37,162 nucleotides of DNA from CAZWVA01 sp964636885 (GTDB lineage Bacteria > Desulfobacterota_D > UBA1144 > Nemesobacterales > CSP1-2), in assembly GCA_964636885.1 (NCBI GenBank), contig CAZWVA010000022.1:1-37162 (forward strand), read 5' to 3'. The notes beneath the pieces were generated by a model, which was not told where the DNA came from, made no database searches, and saw only the letters and a program-made list of their open reading frames with translations. Positions 33,238 to 37,162 of this stretch are shown one piece after another (the first letter of the stretch is position 1; the number at the start of each line of letters is the position of its first letter). A program made the position numbers and the translations under genes.

Positions 33238-34341
33238 TTATCCTTTATTCCTAAAGGGCCTGCAGATCCATTCTCGAAAAGGTGGGTAGGGAAAGGCCTC
33301 GACCGGCCTTTCCCAGAGGTTCAAAGAGATGGCAATGGATTTCAGGAGTCGTCTTAATCTCCGTCTAATCGTATCGTTTTTTCTCTTTGTACTCGGTAGC
33401 TCAAGGCTGGTGGGCAGCTTTCCAACCGATACCTCCGTTATCTCAAACATGGACCGAATTATCTCAGAAAGGTTTCCCAGCTCCGCGTTTTTAGGATGAG
33501 AATCCTGGTTCCAGCTATAGAACACACCTCTACAGTTCTCCGCTATAAAACCCAGATACGTACTAACCTGATCGAGGCTCATCTCTTGGAGTGAGGCTAT
33601 ATTAATCGCAAGATCAAATCTCAGGGGACGGAGTTCATCTAGCCTATAGTTTGGAATCAGAACAAAGTCGTATGAGCTAAGGTCAGGGGACCACAGGAAT
33701 TCGCTAAGGTTACGGTCGCCATAAACGTATATTCGCTTATCGGGATTATTGAGTGAGAGATAGGATGCCGAGAAAAGCAGCGTCTCTGGTAAATCCACAA
33801 CTATATATGTGACGTTTCCAAGAACGTTTGATAGGTGATGTGCCAGGCCACCATAGCCCGCTCCTATCTCGAGCACGAGTTTTCGACCACCATCCGCCAT
33901 AGAGGATATGATCCCATATCTATAGAATGTGTTTACGATGTGCTGGAATCTGAGGATATCATGACTTACGACCCTTCCGTTATCGAAGGAATAACCGATC
34001 CCCCCCTCTGGTTCATATAATACGTATTCGGAGGGGATGCCCTCTATCAATTCCCTCCAGAAATCTCTAAAGGGCCTTTCATTTACACCGAAGTAGTAGA
34101 TCTGGTAGTTATCGGCCGTGAGGTGATACGTATGAAGCCTTAGCTTAGAGAAAGACTCTTCCGGAAGCCATAGCATGTAATCGAAGAAGGAGCAAAAATC
34201 CAACCAGTATTTACTAGGAGAAACAACCCCCGTGCTCCCGTTCTCAAGCCTATGCCTTTCCTCCAGCATAGAAACGACTCTCGATTTGATGTTTCTTATC
34301 CTTTCACGTGCATTCTCATCCATCGATAATCCGCTCCTCAC
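33238..34341 (-). CDS. Putative sugar O-methyltransferase
   Basis: The 367 aa match the 'putative sugar O-methyltransferase' family of O-antigen loci. SKYWLDFCSFFDYM at residues 43-56 and LTADNYQIYYFG at 74-85 lie in the N-terminal helical region. VLEIGAGYGGLAHHL at 156-170 is the SAM motif, and YIVVDLPETL follows; INIASLQEM is the later core motif. The listed start is GTG at 34341; an ATG at 34323 (codon 7) with AGGAG 10 nt upstream is also possible. It sits 12 bp upstream of rfbF, between the CDP-sugar cassette and the acyltransferase pair. Confidence 0.88.
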   Translation of the reverse strand: MRSGLSMDENARERIRNIKSRVVSMLEERHRLENGSTGVVSPSKYWLDFCSFFDYMLWLPEESFSKLRLHTYHLTADNYQIYYFGVNERPFRDFWRELIEGIPSEYVLYEPEGGIGYSFDNGRVVSHDILRFQHIVNTFYRYGIISSMADGGRKLVLEIGAGYGGLAHHLSNVLGNVTYIVVDLPETLLFSASYLSLNNPDKRIYVYGDRNLSEFLWSPDLSSYDFVLIPNYRLDELRPLRFDLAINIASLQEMSLDQVSTYLGFIAENCRGVFYSWNQDSHPKNAELGNLSEIIRSMFEITEVSVGKLPTSLELPSTKRKNDTIRRRLRRLLKSIAISLNLWERPVEAFPYPPFREWICRPFRNKG

Positions 34342-34382
34342 CCTTTCGCAAACCCCCTACGCTTTCTGGTACAAACGTGAGA

Positions 34383-35036
34383 TCAGGCCGTCTTTAACCC
34401 GTTTAGCTCTCGAACCACCCTTGCGGGATTGCCGGCTACGACCGTCCAGGGTGGAACGTCTTCAACCACGACAGAACCAGCCGCAACAATAGCGCCTCGG
34501 CCTATGTGAACCCCCTTTAGTATCGTTGACTTAAAGCCGATCCATACATCATCCTCTATGACTATGGGCTTTGAAACCGTTTTCGTAGGAACCCGATAAT
34601 TGCCGGACATAAACTCCTGAGCATCCAAGCGCCTCTCCTCCCAATCCATCGGGTGACAATCCGTATCATGAATGTCAACAAGGTGGGAAATACCAACGTG
34701 GTTCCCGATCGTTATAGAAGCCTGTGACAAAATACGGGTTCCTTCTGCAATGTGGCACCACTGGCCGATACTTATGTTGCCGCCATTCCAAAAGACGAGT
34801 AACTGGCACTCTATATGCGAGTGCGCACCTATCCTGATCGCCTTTGGGTCACCGAGGAAATTCCTAATCTGTGCGGTCGGATAGAGCTTGACAGTCGGAT
34901 CCACCATGGCAAACCGCCTTGATTCTCTATCCCTCTCTTCTGCGATCAAACACTCCATGCGCCTTGCCATACGCAAAAGTAGAGGATCAAGAAAGGCTCT
35001 TACGATTCCGCTCCACATCGACCTTCTATTATCCAA
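34383..35036 (-). CDS. Hexapeptide-repeat acyltransferase, copy A
   Basis: The 217 aa form a left-handed beta-helix acyltransferase of the WbbJ/maltose-O-acetyltransferase type. After an N-terminal helical part, repeats such as IRIGAHSHI, ISIGQWCHI and ITIGNHV appear. HDTDCHP near residues 123-129 has the catalytic His of this fold, and PIVIEDDVWIG, GRGAIVAAGSVV and VVAGNPARVVREL form the standard C-terminal coil and cap. It should O-acetylate a sugar using acetyl-CoA. It is a tandem duplicate of the next gene upstream (about three quarters identical). The start is TTG at 35036; an ATG at 35018 is an alternative. Confidence 0.9.
   Translation of the reverse strand: MDNRRSMWSGIVRAFLDPLLLRMARRMECLIAEERDRESRRFAMVDPTVKLYPTAQIRNFLGDPKAIRIGAHSHIECQLLVFWNGGNISIGQWCHIAEGTRILSQASITIGNHVGISHLVDIHDTDCHPMDWEERRLDAQEFMSGNYRVPTKTVSKPIVIEDDVWIGFKSTILKGVHIGRGAIVAAGSVVVEDVPPWTVVAGNPARVVRELNGLKTA
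34861..34988 (-). repeat. Near-identical segment of the tandem acyltransferase duplication, copy A
   Basis: Bases 34861-34988 match 35501-35628 at an offset of 640 bp with 7 mismatches in 128 positions by hand count. This segment codes for the N-terminal part of each protein. Farther into the genes identity drops (9 mismatches in 40 between 34761-34800 and 35401-35440). Confidence 0.9.
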
Positions 35037-35658
35037 CTAACTCCCGAACTACTCTTGCGGGACTGCCAGCCACAACTGTAAAGGGTGGTACGTCTTCGAT
35101 AACAACGGAGCCCGCTGTAACAATAGCACCTCGGCCGATACGAACCCCCTTGAAGACAGTCGCTTTAAAATCGATCCAGACATCATCCTCAATCACTATG
35201 GGCCTAGAGGCGATTTTTTCGGGAACCCTGTTTTCCACCTTGCTCGTCATTATCGCCTTTATGTCCTGACGCCTAGCCTCCCAGTCTATCGGATGACCGT
35301 TAGTATCAAATACGTTAACAAGATGTGAGATCAAGACATGGTTGCCGATTGATATAGAGGCGTGGGACCAGATACGTGATCTTTCAGCTATATAACACCA
35401 CTCCCCGATATTAATGCTACCCCCATCCCAAAAGACGAGCAGTTCGGCCTGAATATGCGAGTGTGCACCAATCGTGATCGCCCTTGGATCGCCCAGGAAA
35501 TTCCTAATCTGTGCGGTCGGATAGAGCCTGACAGTGGGATCCACCGTGGCAAACCGCCTTGCTTCTCTATCCCTCTCTTCTGCGATTAAACACTCCATGC
35601 GTCTTGCCATACGCAAAAGTAGGGGATCTACCAATGTCCAAATGATTCTACGCAACAC
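35029..35658 (-). CDS. Hexapeptide-repeat acyltransferase, copy B
   Basis: The 209 aa are built like copy A: ITIGAHSHI, INIGEWCYI and ISIGNHV repeats, FDTNGHP with the candidate catalytic His, then PIVIEDDVWID, GRGAIVTAGSVV and VVAGSPARVVREL. The Asp after VWI replaces the nearly universal Gly of this family (present in copy A), which could alter acetyl-CoA binding. The start is GTG at 35658 (or TTG one codon later). It overlaps copy A by 8 bp and follows wzt by 38 bp. Likely role: acetylation of a different hydroxyl or sugar than copy A. Confidence 0.9.
   Translation of the reverse strand: MLRRIIWTLVDPLLLRMARRMECLIAEERDREARRFATVDPTVRLYPTAQIRNFLGDPRAITIGAHSHIQAELLVFWDGGSINIGEWCYIAERSRIWSHASISIGNHVLISHLVNVFDTNGHPIDWEARRQDIKAIMTSKVENRVPEKIASRPIVIEDDVWIDFKATVFKGVRIGRGAIVTAGSVVIEDVPPFTVVAGSPARVVRELVG
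35501..35628 (-). repeat. Near-identical segment of the tandem acyltransferase duplication, copy B
   Basis: Partner of the segment at 34861-34988, in the same orientation and 640 bp away. It covers codons for the shared helical N-terminus (ARRMECLIAEERDRE) and the first beta-helix turn. Confidence 0.9.
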
Positions 35659-35696
35659 CTAAACCAACCGCCAAACACTTGTAAAGGCGATAAGAC

Positions 35697-37028
35697 TCAT
35701 GATCCGCTTCCAGGGAGATCCCTCACCTTCGTTACATCCGTGTAATCGACCTCCCAGTATAAAAGAGGACGCATGACACCGGGGAAATATCCAGTAAACT
35801 CCCCCCTCGCGCCGTCCCCTTCGCTTCGGTCTACGACCATAAAGGAAACCGCATCCCTCTCTATGGCAAGCACCTCGTTAGGGTTATGGGTGGTTAGAGC
35901 GACTAAGACCCTCTTTAGGCCCTCCGATAGAAGATTACCGGGAATCGTACATGTGCTTATGACCCTCCCCTCAAACACGCGAGGCCTGTGTCGCCAATCC
36001 AAGTTGTTAAAATCCCCTGAGCTAAACAGACAGACATCGTTCTCATCTAGGAGCTGTATACTCGCATAAGGAAAGCGGTTGTTTGGGAAATTATAGTACT
36101 CTATCTCTATCCTCACGGATTCGCGAATGTCGATGGTGTCCGATACGTTTCCCGACTCGTCGAGAACCCGAACGGAAGAGAGCCTCACGATATCGTTTCC
36201 GGGCGCCTTGTCTAGGTCAGGCCACTCACGGAGGGCGGAAGTGCCAACCCCCGATTGTAGATAGGCACCTACCACCTCATGAGAGGGCCCATCGCAGAGG
36301 ATACGTCCTTCACCTAGCAAAATAGCCCTCTGACAAAGGCGAGTGATAGCAGGCATGCTATGGGATACGAAGAGAACAGTTCTTCCCTGTCGTCCGACAT
36401 CCTGTATCTTATTAATACACTTCTTCTGAAAGGCGGCATCTCCCACTGCGAGCACCTCATCCACAAGGAGGATCTCCGGCTCTAGGTGTGCGGCCACTGC
36501 AAAGGCGAGACGTACGTACATCCCGCTTGAATACCTCTTAACGGGCGTATCGATAAACCTCTCGATCTCGGCAAAGGCCACTATCTCGTCGAACCTATCC
36601 TTAATCTCCCTCCTTGTCATACCCAATATTGCACCGTTAAGGAATATATTCTCCCTACCCGTGAGTTCCGGATGGAATCCCGTGCCCACCTCAAGCAGTG
36701 AACCCACCCTTCCCCGGATCTCGGCATACCCTTCGGTGGGCTCCGTGATACGAGAGAGAACCTTAAGGAGGGTTGACTTACCCGCACCGTTTCTCCCTAT
36801 GATTCCCACAACCTCACCCTGCCCGATCTCAAAGGAGACACCCTTAAGGGCCCAGACGTGGCTGGGAACTGGACTCTTACCGTTATTTTTTTGGGGATTA
36901 AGGGAAAACCAGCGTAAAGGCGCCCTAATAGAGCGGCTTAACACGTCACGAAGGGCGTAGTAGCTCTCCTTTTCCCCTATACGATAGAGCTTGGTCAGGT
37001 TTTCGGCCCGTATGGCAAACCCACTCAT
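35697..37028 (-). CDS. wzt: Wzt-type ABC transporter ATPase with C-terminal glycan-binding domain
   Basis: This is the ATPase of an ABC exporter that moves finished lipid-linked polysaccharide across the inner membrane. In the 443 aa, Walker A is GRNGAGKST at residues 78-86, the signature YSSGM at 166-170 (followed by YVRLAFAVAAHLEPE), Walker B ILLVDE at 186-191, and the switch His H223. A segment before Walker A (about 18-60) is typical of polysaccharide exporters. From about 265 a beta-rich domain resembles Wzt_C, which reads the chain's capped end in E. coli O8/O9a. Its permease partner Wzm is not in the window, so it likely lies beyond the right edge. Confidence 0.94.
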   Translation of the reverse strand: MSGFAIRAENLTKLYRIGEKESYYALRDVLSRSIRAPLRWFSLNPQKNNGKSPVPSHVWALKGVSFEIGQGEVVGIIGRNGAGKSTLLKVLSRITEPTEGYAEIRGRVGSLLEVGTGFHPELTGRENIFLNGAILGMTRREIKDRFDEIVAFAEIERFIDTPVKRYSSGMYVRLAFAVAAHLEPEILLVDEVLAVGDAAFQKKCINKIQDVGRQGRTVLFVSHSMPAITRLCQRAILLGEGRILCDGPSHEVVGAYLQSGVGTSALREWPDLDKAPGNDIVRLSSVRVLDESGNVSDTIDIRESVRIEIEYYNFPNNRFPYASIQLLDENDVCLFSSGDFNNLDWRHRPRVFEGRVISTCTIPGNLLSEGLKRVLVALTTHNPNEVLAIERDAVSFMVVDRSEGDGARGEFTGYFPGVMRPLLYWEVDYTDVTKVRDLPGSGS

Positions 37029-37046
37029 TGGTATCTTAGGGCGTAT

Positions 37047-37162
37047 CTATGATTCTAGAACCCGACGGTAAAAACCTATAAGCCGTCTGGCCATCGCACT
37101 GACGCTGAGTTCCTGCTCAACACGTATAAGCCCCAGCTCTCTTATACGCTCCCGATCCTCCC
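37047..37162 (-). CDS. C-terminal end of a probable GT4 glycosyltransferase (runs off the right edge)
   Basis: Only the last 37 complete codons are visible, ending in TAG at 37047-37049. The sequence includes RIRELGLIRVEQELSVSAMA and ends RRLIGFYRRVLES. The pattern of a basic helix, then 'S...A..L...YR..L' is what closes many GT4 proteins, as in other GT4 genes here. It is 18 bp upstream of wzt. Assignment rests on this short tail only. Confidence 0.5.
   Translation of the reverse strand, partial: EDRERIRELGLIRVEQELSVSAMARRLIGFYRRVLES

Overview
The window is a dense stretch of about 37 kb in which every gene I can support lies on the minus strand, so transcription runs from right to left. 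It is best read as a surface-polysaccharide (O-antigen or capsule-like) biosynthesis locus of a bacterium, followed by a small nickel-pincer cofactor operon. Bacterial origin is suggested by the undecaprenyl-phosphate sugar transferase, the Wzt-type ABC ATPase, the O-antigen-ligase-like protein and recognisable Shine-Dalgarno sites. Frequent AGG/AGA arginine codons and tight gene overlaps would suit a thermophile. I cannot assign a phylum from sequence alone.

From right to left in transcription order, the window opens with the tail of a probable glycosyltransferase. It continues with Wzt, two tandemly duplicated hexapeptide acyltransferases and a putative sugar O-methyltransferase. A contiguous five-gene CDP-sugar cassette follows: cytidylyltransferase, 4,6-dehydratase, cupin 3,5-epimerase, SDR reductase and C-methyltransferase. 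Next come alternating glycosyltransferases (GT2 and GT4) and methyltransferases (three FkbM-type), an O-antigen ligase/polymerase-like membrane protein, three GT4 enzymes, and a DUF362 protein. The cluster then has a secreted beta-helix protein, a membrane-anchored sulfatase-fold enzyme and one more GT2. After a 173-bp AT-rich gap with a striking palindrome comes the initiating sugar-phosphate transferase. In total there are six complete GT4, four GT2 and nine methyltransferase genes, which implies a long, heavily methylated and acylated glycan.

The left end carries larE, larB and larC, which together make the nickel-pincer nucleotide (NPN) cofactor, followed by a NodU/CmcH-type carbamoyltransferase cut by the window edge. 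No LarA homologue is visible. The most provocative observation is that the DUF362 protein has a His-x9-Lys-x14-His array that closely mimics the cofactor-binding spacing of LarA (His174, Lys184, His200). It is therefore a candidate NPN-using enzyme embedded in the glycan locus. This is an inference that needs structural and biochemical testing.

No RNA genes, CRISPR arrays, insertion sequences or integrases were seen.
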